From Pontibacter rufus (GTDB lineage: Bacteria; Bacteroidota; Bacteroidia; Cytophagales; Hymenobacteraceae), in the NCBI RefSeq assembly GCF_015694705.1, contig NZ_JADQDR010000003.1:186001-250000 (forward strand): a DNA stretch of 64,000 nucleotides, written 5' to 3'. The notes beneath the pieces are model-generated. The model made no database searches. It was given only the letters and a program-made list of their open reading frames with translations, and had not been told where the DNA came from. Shown piece after piece: positions 53,826 through 63,467 of the stretch. Every line of letters begins with the position of its first letter. Position 1 is the stretch's first letter. The position numbers were made by a program, and so were the translations under genes.

Positions 53826-54005
53826 AGAAGGCGCCTGCCTTGGGCAATAAGGGCAACAAGTATAAACCTGGCATCTTCCGCCAAGCAGCATATATTTCTT
53901 CCGCAGCTTTGTTTCCGGCGATACCAGCCCGCACATCTTAAAGTATAACTTTATACCTGCCGCTGCGGTAAAACACCTTTATACTTCACTATTCCTACTA
54001 AAAAG

Positions 54006-54386
54006 ATGCGCCGTCCTTCTTTTTTCAGCACCCGCTACAAGAGCTTTAAGTATGCATTTAAAGGTATAAGTGCCGTTTTCCGATCAGAGCCCAACATGCA
54101 CCTGCATGCGTTGGCCAGCATGATAGTGTTTATCATGGCTTTCCGGTTTAAGGTAACACGCAACGAGTGGTGTATTCTTGTTTTTTGTGTGGGCCTGGTC
54201 TGGATGGCGGAAATTTTTAACACAGCCATCGAAACGCTCACTAACCTGGTGTCGCCGGAGCTTCACCCGCTGGCAGGCAAAACAAAAGATCTGGCCGCGG
54301 GCGCTGTGCTCATGGCCTCTATCACCGCAGCCATTATCGGGCTAATCCTGTTTGTGCCTTATTGGATGCGTTACCTGAACAGTTGA
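54006..54386 (+). CDS. dgkA: Diacylglycerol/undecaprenol kinase family protein
   Basis: The 126-residue membrane protein has the short prokaryotic DAGK layout with three helices and the catalytic EIFNTAIETLTNL motif, preceded by RSEPNMHLHA. The family phosphorylates diacylglycerol or undecaprenol to recycle lipid carriers. The Bacteroidota members are close to the Gram-positive undecaprenol kinases, so that substrate is plausible. Confidence 0.9.
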   Translation: MRRPSFFSTRYKSFKYAFKGISAVFRSEPNMHLHALASMIVFIMAFRFKVTRNEWCILVFCVGLVWMAEIFNTAIETLTNLVSPELHPLAGKTKDLAAGAVLMASITAAIIGLILFVPYWMRYLNS

Positions 54387-54434
54387 GCCGGTAAGCTTCT
54401 TTTACACCTGCGGGTTTACTATATTTACGCCGCT

Positions 54435-54827
54435 ATGGCTACACAAAGGTTATGTTTCGGGGCGTTGCCTGTACTGCTGGTTTGCCTGCTGGCCGCCTGC
54501 AGGCCGGGCCTGTCGCCGCAGATACCTGACGGCGCCACAGCCAACGCCCTGGCCGCTCCCTGGCTCAGCCAACTGATACAGCAGCTACAGGAAGACAAAC
54601 CCGCTAATCCGCCTGCCAAAATCTACCGCTATACTTACCACGACCAGGAAGTATACTACCTCACCAGCCGCTGCTGCGACATACCCGGCAAAGTATACGA
54701 CATGTATGGCAACGTGCTTTGCGAGCCGGACGGCGGCATTACGGGCAAGGGAGACGGCCGCTGCCCTGATTTTTTTGAGCAGCGCAAGAATGAAACTTTA
54801 ATTTGGGAAGATAAACGAGAACACTGA
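54435..54827 (+). CDS. Lipoprotein, DUF6970-like
   Basis: The 130-residue protein has a lipobox (LLAAC near residue 22), then PWLSQLIQQLQ, IYRYTYHDQEVYYL and a Cys-rich end (RCCDIPGKVYDMYGN, DGGITGKGDGRCPDF). The CCD...YD...GGxTGxGDGxC arrangement recalls a small Bacteroidota family (DUF6970) of unknown role. DinB follows five bases after the stop, so the two are likely one transcript. Confidence 0.75.
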   Translation: MATQRLCFGALPVLLVCLLAACRPGLSPQIPDGATANALAAPWLSQLIQQLQEDKPANPPAKIYRYTYHDQEVYYLTSRCCDIPGKVYDMYGNVLCEPDGGITGKGDGRCPDFFEQRKNETLIWEDKREH

Positions 54828-54832
54828 TTATC

Positions 54833-55309
54833 ATGACTGGAAACGACGTACTAAAAAACCTATCAGAGTATAACATCTGGGCCAACAAAACGATGCTGGA
54901 TGTGTTTGCCACCTTGCCCGAAGTACCGGGAAATGCACTGCGCCTGCAGAGCCACGCCCTTAATGCGCAGGCCATTTGGATTGCCCGGATTACCGGCACC
55001 GATAGCCCGGTGAAAGTATGGCAGGAACACCCGCTGGAAGAACTGGTGGCGCTGCATAATTACGCCTCTTACAAAATCGCTGAACTGGTAGCCGATGCAG
55101 ACGAGGAAGAGTTTAACCGGCTTATACATTATACCAACAGCCTGGGCCAGCAGTATAGCACCCGCGTGCTCGACATCCTGACGCATGCTTTTAACCACGC
55201 CACCTACCACCGCGCACAGGTAGCAACCGACCTCCGCAAATGCGGCCATACCCCACCCAACACCGACTACGTAACCTACGTGCGCGAACTGATGGGACAG
55301 GTGTTTTAG
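54833..55309 (+). CDS. DinB-family protein
   Basis: The 158-residue protein folds as a four-helix bundle of the DinB/YfiT class: NLSEYNIWANKTML at the start, a middle His (SHALNAQAIW) and the C-terminal HAFNHATYHRAQ. Together these hold the three His of the family's metal site. Many members are metal-dependent thiol transferases acting on bacillithiol or similar thiols; others are of unknown role. The substrate is not predictable. Confidence 0.88.
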   Translation: MTGNDVLKNLSEYNIWANKTMLDVFATLPEVPGNALRLQSHALNAQAIWIARITGTDSPVKVWQEHPLEELVALHNYASYKIAELVADADEEEFNRLIHYTNSLGQQYSTRVLDILTHAFNHATYHRAQVATDLRKCGHTPPNTDYVTYVRELMGQVF

Positions 55310-55329
55310 GCTGTACAACTAGATAGACA

Positions 55330-55362
55330 AAAAGGGGCTCTTCGATTTGAAGAGCCCCTTTT
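55330..55362 (+). terminator. Rho-independent terminator
   Basis: AAAAGGGGCTCTTC pairs with GAAGAGCCCCTTTT (55330-55343, 55349-55362), 20 bases after the DinB stop. Confidence 0.92.
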
Positions 55363-55484
55363 CTTTTACAGGGTAAAATTTGAAATTATCCGGTAACTGA
55401 AATCAGCAGGAAAGCAGAAACCTATGTTCCTGATAATTTTTTCTTTGGTGCTTTCTATCCTGCCAGACAGTATTTTGTTTCATT

Positions 55485-56276
55485 CTATTGCAGCGGCAAC
55501 TCCACTGTGCCCAGATCTTTAATTTCGTCCTGCGATACCGTTACATTCTCCACCGTTTTGTTGTGTACGCTGTCGGCTGCATAGAATTTAACAGTATAGG
55601 TGCCTGCTTCCAAACCTTTGATGAGGAAATCGCCATTATCGTTGGCAAAGCCGCCGGTAGTATCGCTGGCAGCCGAAATCACGTAAATGCCGGGCTTATA
55701 CTCGGCCGGCGACACCTTGCCTTTAATGCCACCTGCAATGGCCTGCGTAATCGTGCGCACCACGGGCTTCAGGTTATACTGCCCATTGCCACGGGCCACC
55801 ACCGATTTTGCCGCATCAAAGTCCAGCAATACCACGTAGGTGACATCCTCTTTTAAATTGGCATTCAGTTGCAACTTTACGCCGGAAGACTGGCCGGACG
55901 GGGTTTTCAGCTCCACCAGAGTGCCATCTTTCAACTTCAGCGTGTTATTCTCACCGAGTATCAGCCTGATTTGGGAGATAGCGCCTGTAGGCAGGTTAGC
56001 ACTAGCCAGCAGCGTATCGCGGCCATTGGCAAAATCCAGCAGGTTGTATATGCCCGGGTGGATTTCATCCAGGGTTTGCCAGCCGCTCTCATCATCAGAG
56101 TCTTCCTTGTGTATCTGCACGGACTGAATGTCCACGTTTACTTCCTCGTAGTCGCCGGGCGAGTCTGTCAGGCGCACCTGCATGGTGGCAGACCCATTGG
56201 TATCATTGTCGCTGTCACATGAGCTGAACCATACCAGCCCGCTCATCAAAAAAGTGATAAAATATCTCTTCCTCAT
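55485..56276 (-). CDS. DUF4382 lipoprotein with carboxypeptidase-like C-terminal domain
   Basis: Starting at MRKRYFITFLM, the 263-residue product has a lipobox (SSCDS) and then the DUF4382 domain: MQVRLTDSPGDYEEVNVDIQ, QTLDEIHPGIYNLLDF and QIRLILGENNTLKL. A short regulatory-like beta domain follows (GIKGKVSPAEYKPGIYVISA, LEAGTYTVKFYA). It is a surface lipoprotein of unknown role. The longer frame's upstream residues (from 56330) are unlikely. Confidence 0.85.
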   Translation of the reverse strand: MRKRYFITFLMSGLVWFSSCDSDNDTNGSATMQVRLTDSPGDYEEVNVDIQSVQIHKEDSDDESGWQTLDEIHPGIYNLLDFANGRDTLLASANLPTGAISQIRLILGENNTLKLKDGTLVELKTPSGQSSGVKLQLNANLKEDVTYVVLLDFDAAKSVVARGNGQYNLKPVVRTITQAIAGGIKGKVSPAEYKPGIYVISAASDTTGGFANDNGDFLIKGLEAGTYTVKFYAADSVHNKTVENVTVSQDEIKDLGTVELPLQ

Positions 56277-56375
56277 ATTAATTGTATTAAAATAAAAACT
56301 TATAGTTGCAAAACTAAAGAATTCAATCATATAGCCAACCTTTATTGCACTAAAATATAACTATAGCTTAAAAAC

Positions 56376-56409
56376 AAACCCCGCAGAAGCAAAAGCTTTT
56401 GCGGGGTTT
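56376..56409 (-). terminator. Terminator of the AsmA-family gene
   Basis: AAACCCCGC pairs with GCGGGGTTT (56376-56384, 56401-56409); on the minus strand it ends in GGGGTTTGTTTTTAAG, after the stop at 56456. Confidence 0.8.
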
Positions 56410-56455
56410 AGGCGGGTCATGTGGCATAAACACAATCCGTATACTTGCCGGGTAA

Positions 56456-59440
56456 TCAGTTGCCTGCTTTGGTAGTATCAGGTTTGACTGCCGGTTTGGT
56501 GATTTGTTTCAGGAAACCACCTACTTTATCTGCTGCTTTCTGTTTCAGCTGCTTTTCGGCCTCCGTGCGCTTCCGCTCCAGTTCCTCACGTGCTTTTTGC
56601 TCAACTTCCAGCTTTCTTCTGTTCAGTTCGGCCTGTAGTGTATCTTTGGCCTGCTGCTTCACGTCGTCCAGCTTGTTCTGCACTACTTCCTTCACCATGT
56701 CTTTGGCCTGGGCTTTTACAGAACCGCCAGCCAGGCCTATTTTCGGATCAGTCAGCGTGCCGCCAATCTTTAAATTCAGGGTAATGCGGTCGGCGGCCTG
56801 CACCTGCTCCTTGCCCAGCAGGCCGGATAAACGCGTGTTTACTTCGCGGCCTATTTTACCTGCCGGCATGTTCAGGGCAGTTACATAATCTATCTGCCCG
56901 CCAAGGTTGTTCGCGCCACCTACTGTCATCTCCACATTCCCAATTTTCAGGTCAAATGGTTTGATAACCAGGCTTCCGTTCACCACTTCCGCATCAATCT
57001 TCTTGTTTTCGATTACGAAGGTCTTCAGTTCATTGAAATTGGTAAGGCTGCTGATTTTATCTACAATCTTCACATTCCCCAAAGCCGCCCGGATAATGTT
57101 TATCACGCCGCTGCCGTCCAGCGTTTTAAATACCGGAATCATGTCCTGGCCCAGTTCGCCCGCAAAATTAAAGTCAGTAGAAAACTTGCCTTCCAGCAGG
57201 GCTGCGATAGGAGCAAGGGCCTTTACCGTATTAAAATTGTTAAAAGCCTCTTTAAAGCTGAGGTTGTTGATAGCAAATTTCACATCGAAAAGCGGGCGCA
57301 GCAAATCCTGGGTATTATAGCTGCCGCTGGTGGCAAACGTGGCGCCCAGCATGTTAAAGCCTACTTCCTCCAGCTTCGCAATCCTGTCTTTTACCAGCAC
57401 ACGTCCGCCTACGTTGTTTAGCTTAAAATCGGTATAAAGCACCTGTTTGGCGTTAATGTTCAGGGTGACGTCCATGTTTGCCGGTACCTCCACCACACCC
57501 TCGGTAGACTGATCTGCCGGCGCGCCTTCATCATCTACCAGCCATTCGTTCACATCGAAGCGGTTGGAGCTGATGTTGAAATTGCCGCGCAGTGCCTGGT
57601 TATCGGCCAGGGCATAGCCCAGGTGATTAGAAAGTGTGCCGCTGGCCCGGATGTCGCTTTTGCCCAGGTAGCCGCTCATGTTTTTCAGGTCAATGCGCTC
57701 GTTGTTGAACACCGCATCGGCCTGGCTTATTTTTATACCCTGCGGCAAATCTGTGCTTACAAAATTCAGGTTGCTGATGGCCATGGTACCGTTGGCTGTT
57801 ACGTTGTTATACTTCTCAGCCTCAATGTCGCTTAGCTTTCCCTTAGCAGCTACATCCGCCTTTATCCTGCCCGATACGGTCATACCTTCCTGCGGAAAAA
57901 TCTTCGTCAGCTTCGTCAGGTCAAGTATACCTTTGATGCGGCCGTCGAAAGCAGGCTTGTCTATGCCGACTATCAGCATGTTACCCGCCAGCGGTTCCCC
58001 ATCCAGGCTCATGTTAAAGCGCTCTATGTTGATGCGGGTGTCGTCGGTATTGCCGGTGGTGTTGCGCACATTCGTTACCATGTTCAGGCTTTGTATAGGC
58101 GCCGGAAAATCCTTTGATTTGATGTACCCGTTGGTCAGGTTGAGGTCGGCATCGATTACCGGCATACTTGTTTCGCTGTACACGCCTTTGGCATCGGCAT
58201 CTACCTTCAGCAGGCCGCGCAAAGTCAGGTCTTCCACAGGGTATACTTTGGTTAATTCTGCCAGATCTACGTTGGCTTTCACGTTACCGGCTATCTTCAT
58301 CGGTTCCAACCCTTCTATCAGCACTTTGGCATCCACAGGGTTTTTGCCCAGATCCAGGTGAAATCGCCGCACATCAACAATGGTATTGTTTACAATGCCG
58401 TCTTTGTTATCGATGCGCATGTTTACGTTGATGTTGCGGGCGGCCTCCGGCAGATCGGGATACTTGAACATCCCGTCTGCAATCTGCAACTCCGTCCCAA
58501 AGCCGGGCATCAGCGTATCGTTGTAGCGCCCTTTGATGTAACCATCGAAGCTCAGTTTGCCGGATGTCTTGATTTCGTCAAATTTATCGGTATACATACC
58601 AGGCACCACCGATAGCACACTCTTGAAATCCGCATCGGTTGCTTTAAAAGCCAGGTCGAGGTCAATATCGTCGTGCGGCATCAGGATAGAGCCGTTGAAG
58701 GTAAAAGGCAGCGCATTCAGCAGGATTCTGTTGTCCTTAAAAGTATAGAGCGATTTGTCCAGGTCCATCGCCATGGTCACATCGGCATCCAGTGTGGCAT
58801 TCTCCACGTAGTTTACGCCGTCGTAGGTGATAGTTACGCCATCGGCTGTGGTCTCAGACACCATATCGAATACATCCTGTTCAAAGTCGCCGCTGCCGGT
58901 ATGGTTTACGTGGTAGCCCGCCATGCCAAAGGGGATGCTCAGATCATCGTAAAAGAGCGTCCCATTATTTACCTCCCAGTGGTTAATAGCCATTTTAAAA
59001 TCCGAAGCGGCCGTGTCGGCGGGAGCAGCAGTGGTATCCTCCACAAAGATATCCCAGTTGGCTTTGCCGCTTTTGAGCACCACCAGGTGTATCACAGGCT
59101 CGTCCAGCGTAATGGAATTTACTTTTAACTCATCGCCGCTGATGACGCTCATCAGGTTGAGGCCCATGTTAAAGGAAGGTATCTGCGCCAGTGTGTCGGT
59201 CTGAAAAGAATCTATACCGATTACCGTCAGGTTGTCTATGTCCAGCGACAGGTTCGGGAAGTGGCGCAACAGGGAAACACTTACATCATCGGTTTGATAA
59301 AGTACCTTTGCGTTTATACTTTTGGCTAATTCATTGTCGATGGCCTGTTTGATTTTATCTTTGAAAAGAAGCGGCACCAATGCCGCAGCGGCAAAAAGCA
59401 CCGCCAGAAAGATAAAAAAGCCGATTACTACTTTTTTCAT
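56456..59440 (-). CDS. AsmA-family protein
   Basis: The 994-residue protein has one N-terminal membrane helix (about 5-25), an AsmA-type domain (about 30-140) and a long repetitive beta-rich body ending in the AsmA-like C-terminal region (about 740-900). It closes with a charged, coiled-coil tail (ELNRRKLEVEQKAREELERK). AsmA/TamB-type proteins bridge the envelope and are thought to move phospholipids toward the outer membrane. The tail rich in Lys/Glu/Gln is unusual. No TamA-like partner is adjacent. Confidence 0.88.
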   Translation of the reverse strand: MKKVVIGFFIFLAVLFAAAALVPLLFKDKIKQAIDNELAKSINAKVLYQTDDVSVSLLRHFPNLSLDIDNLTVIGIDSFQTDTLAQIPSFNMGLNLMSVISGDELKVNSITLDEPVIHLVVLKSGKANWDIFVEDTTAAPADTAASDFKMAINHWEVNNGTLFYDDLSIPFGMAGYHVNHTGSGDFEQDVFDMVSETTADGVTITYDGVNYVENATLDADVTMAMDLDKSLYTFKDNRILLNALPFTFNGSILMPHDDIDLDLAFKATDADFKSVLSVVPGMYTDKFDEIKTSGKLSFDGYIKGRYNDTLMPGFGTELQIADGMFKYPDLPEAARNINVNMRIDNKDGIVNNTIVDVRRFHLDLGKNPVDAKVLIEGLEPMKIAGNVKANVDLAELTKVYPVEDLTLRGLLKVDADAKGVYSETSMPVIDADLNLTNGYIKSKDFPAPIQSLNMVTNVRNTTGNTDDTRINIERFNMSLDGEPLAGNMLIVGIDKPAFDGRIKGILDLTKLTKIFPQEGMTVSGRIKADVAAKGKLSDIEAEKYNNVTANGTMAISNLNFVSTDLPQGIKISQADAVFNNERIDLKNMSGYLGKSDIRASGTLSNHLGYALADNQALRGNFNISSNRFDVNEWLVDDEGAPADQSTEGVVEVPANMDVTLNINAKQVLYTDFKLNNVGGRVLVKDRIAKLEEVGFNMLGATFATSGSYNTQDLLRPLFDVKFAINNLSFKEAFNNFNTVKALAPIAALLEGKFSTDFNFAGELGQDMIPVFKTLDGSGVINIIRAALGNVKIVDKISSLTNFNELKTFVIENKKIDAEVVNGSLVIKPFDLKIGNVEMTVGGANNLGGQIDYVTALNMPAGKIGREVNTRLSGLLGKEQVQAADRITLNLKIGGTLTDPKIGLAGGSVKAQAKDMVKEVVQNKLDDVKQQAKDTLQAELNRRKLEVEQKAREELERKRTEAEKQLKQKAADKVGGFLKQITKPAVKPDTTKAGN

Positions 59441-60097
59441 AGAACAGAGTATAATTTTATTCCTGGATCATCATTATTAAAGCTAACGTAAAACGTTGGC
59501 AAAAACCGTGCACGAAAAGAATAAGTACGGCCACACGGGCATTCAGGCAGCCGCTGCCATACTTGTTTTTGGCTTGTCCGGATGCTTACGTTAATGTTGG
59601 AAGCGCGGCAGTACCCGCAGTTTATACTTTACAGGAGGCTGCGCTAATAAAATGCTCCCGGAAAGTATAACCAGCAGGTATAAATACGTTGATACATGAC
59701 AACGGCGCCACAAAGATACGCTGCAGAAGCAGAAATTTTAGCCTGCAGCAGGACAGCAGGGATAACTCTGACCCTGACACTCGCGGTGTGCACAACTCCC
59801 GCGAGTGTCTGCTCCGCAACAGCGTAGGCCAAACATTATTATACCTGCGTAGTTAAAAAACCTCGCAAACCATTGTTGCAATAGATCTGATTCAGGATTA
59901 CTCAGGTAGTAAAACCTGGCTTGCCTGAAGTATAAATAAAGTATAAAAACGATAACAGAGAAGCAGAAGCCTGGCAAAAGTACAAGCCTAAGTTCAGTAC
60001 AACTTTTATACTGCTGGTTTTGCACCTTTTGGCAGGCTCCTTTTATCTGAATGTTAAACTTCATCACCTGCCATTCCGGTTTTAAACCAGTATAAGT
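59441..60097. other. Long intergenic gap with one hairpin
   Basis: A 657-base stretch between the divergent AsmA-family and PorP/SprF genes. It has several TATACTT motifs and the hairpin at 59776-59809. Longer minus-strand open frames here (for example 59738-60067) look non-protein-like. No RNA gene is evident. Confidence 0.5.
59776..59809. repeat. Hairpin with the GACACTCGCGG module
   Basis: GACACTCGCGG (59776-59786) pairs with CCGCGAGTGTC (59799-59809), loop of 12 bases. The same 11-base module occurs at 23541-23551. Confidence 0.7.
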
Positions 60098-61111
60098 ATG
60101 CGCTTTAAATGGATGACTTTATGCTGTTTGTGCATGTTTGGGAGCCTTTCGGGCATTGCCCAGGACGCCGCATTTACGCAGCAGTACGCCAACCGCTTGT
60201 ACTTAAATCCTGCTTATGCCGGGCTGAACCACAGTTGGAGCATAACGACGGCGCACCGCAACCAGTGGCCCGCTCTCAACGGCGCCTTTATTACCAACCA
60301 AGTGGCTGCCGACTACAGGCTGCCCAACCAGAAAGGCGCCGTAGCAGCCCTGGTGCAGCAGGACAGGGCAGGTATTGGCGGATTACAGAAACTGCAGGCT
60401 GCTCTTGCCTATGCCTATCATACCCGCCTGACAGACACCTGGGCCATGGCAGCCGGTTTGCAGGCCGGCATTACCTCGCTCCGCGTTAACTACGACAATC
60501 TGGTGTTCGGAGATCAGTTATCAGACAATGGTATGGTGGCCGTAACTTCAGCGGAAGCCAATACTTTTGAGCCGGCACATTATGTGAGCTTTGCGCTTGG
60601 CGGCCTGGCTTATACCGATCAGTTCTGGTTTGGGCTGACGGCGGCAAACCTGAACAAACCCGCTTACGGCTTCGGCCAGACAATTAAACTTCCGGTACGT
60701 TTTGTGGCCAATACCGGGTATAAATTCTATGCCAGAACTTATCAGAATCAGGGCCGGCTGTTTGAATTAAGCTTTTCGCCGGCCGTAACTTATACCCGGC
60801 AGCAAAATTTTAGCCGCACCGACCTTGGTTTGTACACTATTTACACGCCGCTGACGTTAGGATTGATATACAAAGGCGTGCCTGTAACAGGCGGCCCCAA
60901 CCCCGATCAGGCCCTGGCCGTCGTAATTGGATTAGAACTGGAGCAGTTTAAAGTGGGCTTCAGCCATGATGCAGGTTTAAAGGGCTTTAGCCGGCAGGCG
61001 GGAGGCGCCAATGAAATTTCACTGACTTTTGAACGTATTGACTTTAACAATTTGTTTAAAAGCCGATTAGGACGCAAAGATAACGGCAACATTGTTTGTC
61101 CGGCATTCTAA
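60098..61111 (+). CDS. PorP/SprF-family type IX secretion membrane protein
   Basis: The 337-residue protein has a signal peptide (to about IAQD) and the PorP/SprF start AFTQQYANRLYLNPAYAGL. Alternating beta strands to the end (ALAVVIGLELEQFKVGFSHD) are typical of an outer-membrane barrel. Family members hold T9SS gliding or cargo machinery (for example SprF for SprB). The gldJ-like gene follows 63 bases later on the same strand. Confidence 0.9.
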   Translation: MRFKWMTLCCLCMFGSLSGIAQDAAFTQQYANRLYLNPAYAGLNHSWSITTAHRNQWPALNGAFITNQVAADYRLPNQKGAVAALVQQDRAGIGGLQKLQAALAYAYHTRLTDTWAMAAGLQAGITSLRVNYDNLVFGDQLSDNGMVAVTSAEANTFEPAHYVSFALGGLAYTDQFWFGLTAANLNKPAYGFGQTIKLPVRFVANTGYKFYARTYQNQGRLFELSFSPAVTYTRQQNFSRTDLGLYTIYTPLTLGLIYKGVPVTGGPNPDQALAVVIGLELEQFKVGFSHDAGLKGFSRQAGGANEISLTFERIDFNNLFKSRLGRKDNGNIVCPAF

Positions 61112-61174
61112 TTTTAATTATAATTGCGGATTAAATTACCTTACAAGAACCTTATTTAAATCGGGTGCTATTTT

Positions 61175-62407
61175 ATGAGATTTTTCAAGTATGTGTCAGC
61201 TGCAGTTGTGGGAGGGCTTTGCCTGACCGCCTGCTCTAAAGGAGGACAACCCACCAGCACAGATCCCGGAGATACAAGTACGGCCACAGGGATTGCCTAC
61301 AATGAGGATGAAACCTCATTTCAGGTAGCTGATTATGCGCAGTTCCCGCAGGGCCCGGGCCTGGTGTTTATTGAGGGCGGCCGCACCACACTGGGTTCTA
61401 TGGAAGAGGACGTGGCCATGACACGCGACAACATAGAGCGTACGGTTACGGTAGCCTCTTTTTACATGGATGAAACAGAGGTGGCCAACATCCACTGGCT
61501 GGAATACCTGCATTACCTGAAGGCTGATTCGCTGCCGGAAGTATACCAGGCCGCTTTGCCGGACACCACGGTGTGGTCTTCGCAGCTGTCTTTTAACGAC
61601 CCTTACGAGCAATATTATCTGCGCTACCCGGGCTTCCGTTTTTACCCGGTGGTGGGCGTAAGCTGGCTGCAGGCCAACGATTATTGCATCTGGCGTACCG
61701 CTAAAGTAAACGAAAACCTGGCACAGCAGGCCAACGGCGGTGGCGGCGGTGGCTTGTTCGGTAGAAAAAAAGGTGGTGGCGATGCAGCACCCGAAGGCAC
61801 AAAACCATCTATAGAATCGGGCTACGTATTGCCAAACTACCGCCTGCCCACAGAAGCAGAATGGGAATATGCCGCACAAGCACTGATTGGCACACAGTAT
61901 ACAGACGACGAAAACCAGAACAACAGGAGACTTTACCCCTGGGACGGCCACCAGGTACGCAACCCGTATGGCAAAAATATGGGCCAGTTTATGGCTAACT
62001 TTAAGCGTGGCCGTGGCGACTACGCCGGTATTGCCGGCGCCCTGAACGATGGCGCCATGATTACGGACTATATCTACAGCTATCCGCCAAATGACTACGG
62101 CTTGTACAACATGGCCGGAAACGTAAACGAGTGGGTGCAGGACATTTACCGTCCGCTTTCGTACCAGGATGTGGAAGACCTGAACCCTTTCCGCCGCAAC
62201 GACTACCTGGACGAGTCAGAAAATTATGATTCCAGCGAAGGTTTCCATTCTTTGATCAACGACGAGGTGCGCGTATTTAAAGGCGGCTCCTGGAAAGATG
62301 TAGCTTACTGGTTGTCTCCGGGTACACGCCGCTTTATGGCACAGGATTCTGCCACCGCCACCATCGGCTTCCGTTGCGCCATGATCAACGCTGGTTCCAA
62401 CAAATAA
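61175..62407 (+). CDS. gldJ: GldJ-like gliding/T9SS lipoprotein (SUMF1 fold)
   Basis: The 410-residue lipoprotein (lipobox TACSK) has an FGE/SUMF1-type fold: VFIEGGRTTLGSMEED, FYMDETEVANIHW, FYPVVGVSWLQANDYCIWR, LPTEAEWEYAAQA, AGNVNEWVQDIY and a final FRCAM. The N-terminal TGIAYNEDETSFQV and the run of conserved GldJ-like segments favour GldJ over GldK; no gldL, gldM or gldN follows. A Gly-rich insertion (GGGGGGLFGRKKGGG) sits near residue 190. It is needed for T9SS secretion and gliding in model species. Confidence 0.82.
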   Translation: MRFFKYVSAAVVGGLCLTACSKGGQPTSTDPGDTSTATGIAYNEDETSFQVADYAQFPQGPGLVFIEGGRTTLGSMEEDVAMTRDNIERTVTVASFYMDETEVANIHWLEYLHYLKADSLPEVYQAALPDTTVWSSQLSFNDPYEQYYLRYPGFRFYPVVGVSWLQANDYCIWRTAKVNENLAQQANGGGGGGLFGRKKGGGDAAPEGTKPSIESGYVLPNYRLPTEAEWEYAAQALIGTQYTDDENQNNRRLYPWDGHQVRNPYGKNMGQFMANFKRGRGDYAGIAGALNDGAMITDYIYSYPPNDYGLYNMAGNVNEWVQDIYRPLSYQDVEDLNPFRRNDYLDESENYDSSEGFHSLINDEVRVFKGGSWKDVAYWLSPGTRRFMAQDSATATIGFRCAMINAGSNK

Positions 62408-62427
62408 AGTATAATATCAAGTATAGC

Positions 62428-62458
62428 AAAAAGCCCGGAAGCAATTCCGGGCTTTTTT
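62428..62458 (+). terminator. gldJ terminator
   Basis: AAAAAGCCCGGAA pairs with TTCCGGGCTTTTT around GCAA (62428-62457), followed by a T run. Confidence 0.92.
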
Positions 62459-62577
62459 GGTTTAGCAGGAGTTGTAATTTCCGTTTCAAATCTCTACTTT
62501 TCTATACTGGCTGTTACGGTTAAGCCATAAAAATAAGGTTAAAGATTGTAAGGGATTACCTGCTCTCTTATGAAGAA

Positions 62578-62661
62578 ATGGAGAGTAGAATAGAAATCCT
62601 TTTGGCCTGGGATAGCAGACAAAGCCCTGATAAGCTCACTGATTTACTAAAAGATGAATAA
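62578..62661 (+). CDS. Very short ORF or gene fragment
   Basis: A 27-codon frame reads MESRIEILLAWDSRQ then DKLTDLLKDE. The composition looks protein-like, and the open frame continues upstream without a start. It may be a fragment of a decayed accessory gene. The rest of the 465-base AT-rich gap (62459-62923) shows only TATACTT motifs and the start of an inverted repeat at 62861. Confidence 0.2.
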   Translation: MESRIEILLAWDSRQSPDKLTDLLKDE

Positions 62662-62911
62662 AATCTGGTAGTAAAACACTGCTAGCTTTAAGTATAAGAA
62701 GATGCTTTTCACCTCTAATTGGGGCTCTTAGTAACAGTTTATACTTCAGCGATTATTTGCTAGCGTGAGCAGCAATCATTATAGTTGTTATGATAATTAT
62801 TTCCTTTATTCGCTTATATTGGGTAGCATAGCAGAGATAGTACTCCTGCTATACGATAAGTTGGAGCACATTTGCAATTAAAGAAGGTCAACTATTCTCT
62901 ATCAAAATTTG

Positions 62912-62919
62912 TATATTTG
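62912..62919 (+). promoter_or_regulatory. -7 promoter element four bases before the antitoxin ATG
   Basis: TATATTTG, an exact TAnnTTTG match, with only AAAT before the ATG at 62924. The predicted transcription start falls on the start codon. Confidence 0.55.
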
Positions 62920-62923
62920 AAAT

Positions 62924-63136
62924 ATGGGAATGATAGAAATAATAAGAGAAATAAAAAGGCTGCCAATGGACAAGAGACTAAGAATTGTCGAGCAAACATT
63001 GAAGTCAATCAGAGAAACCGAAAATAAGAATCAACTTAGAAGGGCAGCTATAGCTTTGTATGGTGATTATGCAACTGACAAAGAACTTACTTCTTTGACC
63101 AGCCTTGACTTTGAAGATTTCTATGAAACAAGGTGA
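62924..63136 (+). CDS. Antitoxin of a MazEF/PemIK-type pair
   Basis: The 70-residue protein (alternative ATG for MIEIIREI at 62930) has a helical start MIEIIREIKRLPMDKRLRI typical of short antitoxins paired with MazF-like toxins in Bacteroidota. An acidic end (LTSLDFEDFYETR) likely blocks the toxin. The toxin ATG at 63123 overlaps its last 14 bases. It should be DNA-binding and autoregulatory by analogy, but no operator is visible. Confidence 0.8.
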   Translation: MGMIEIIREIKRLPMDKRLRIVEQTLKSIRETENKNQLRRAAIALYGDYATDKELTSLTSLDFEDFYETR

Positions 63137-63467
63137 AATATGGTTAATTAACTTAGACCCAACAGTTGGTGCTGAAATTAAAAAGACAAGATCAGCCATT
63201 GTCGTTAATAACAATGCTTTAGGCAAATTGCCATTAAAAATAATCGTCCCACTAACGGACTGGAAAGATCGGTATGCAATTGCACCGTGGATGGTGAAAA
63301 TAACACCAGATAAAACAAATAACCTTTCCAAACTATCTGCAGCTGACTGCTTCCAAGTGCGCTCACTATCAGAACTCCGCTTCGCTAAAAAAGTGGGTAA
63401 GGTAACCTCAAATCAGTTGGAAGAGATAAAGTCTGGGTTAGCTAAAGTTTTTTCCATAGAAGATTGA
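63123..63467 (+). CDS. MazF/PemK-family toxin (mRNA endonuclease)
   Basis: Starting at MKQGEIWLINLDPT, the 114-residue protein matches the MazF/PemK fold: QGEIWLINLDPTVGAEIKKT, SAIVVNNNALG, PLKIIVPLTDWKD and the late KVGKVTSNQLEEIKSGL. Such toxins cut mRNA at short sequences. The longer frame from 63105 adds six residues inside the antitoxin and is unlikely. Expression must be restrained by the upstream antitoxin. Confidence 0.88.
   Translation: MKQGEIWLINLDPTVGAEIKKTRSAIVVNNNALGKLPLKIIVPLTDWKDRYAIAPWMVKITPDKTNNLSKLSAADCFQVRSLSELRFAKKVGKVTSNQLEEIKSGLAKVFSIED

Noticed and set aside
59738..60067. Minus-strand 109-codon open frame as a gene
   Set aside because: It runs through the hairpin at 59776-59809, has no plausible start context, and its amino acid composition is not protein-like.
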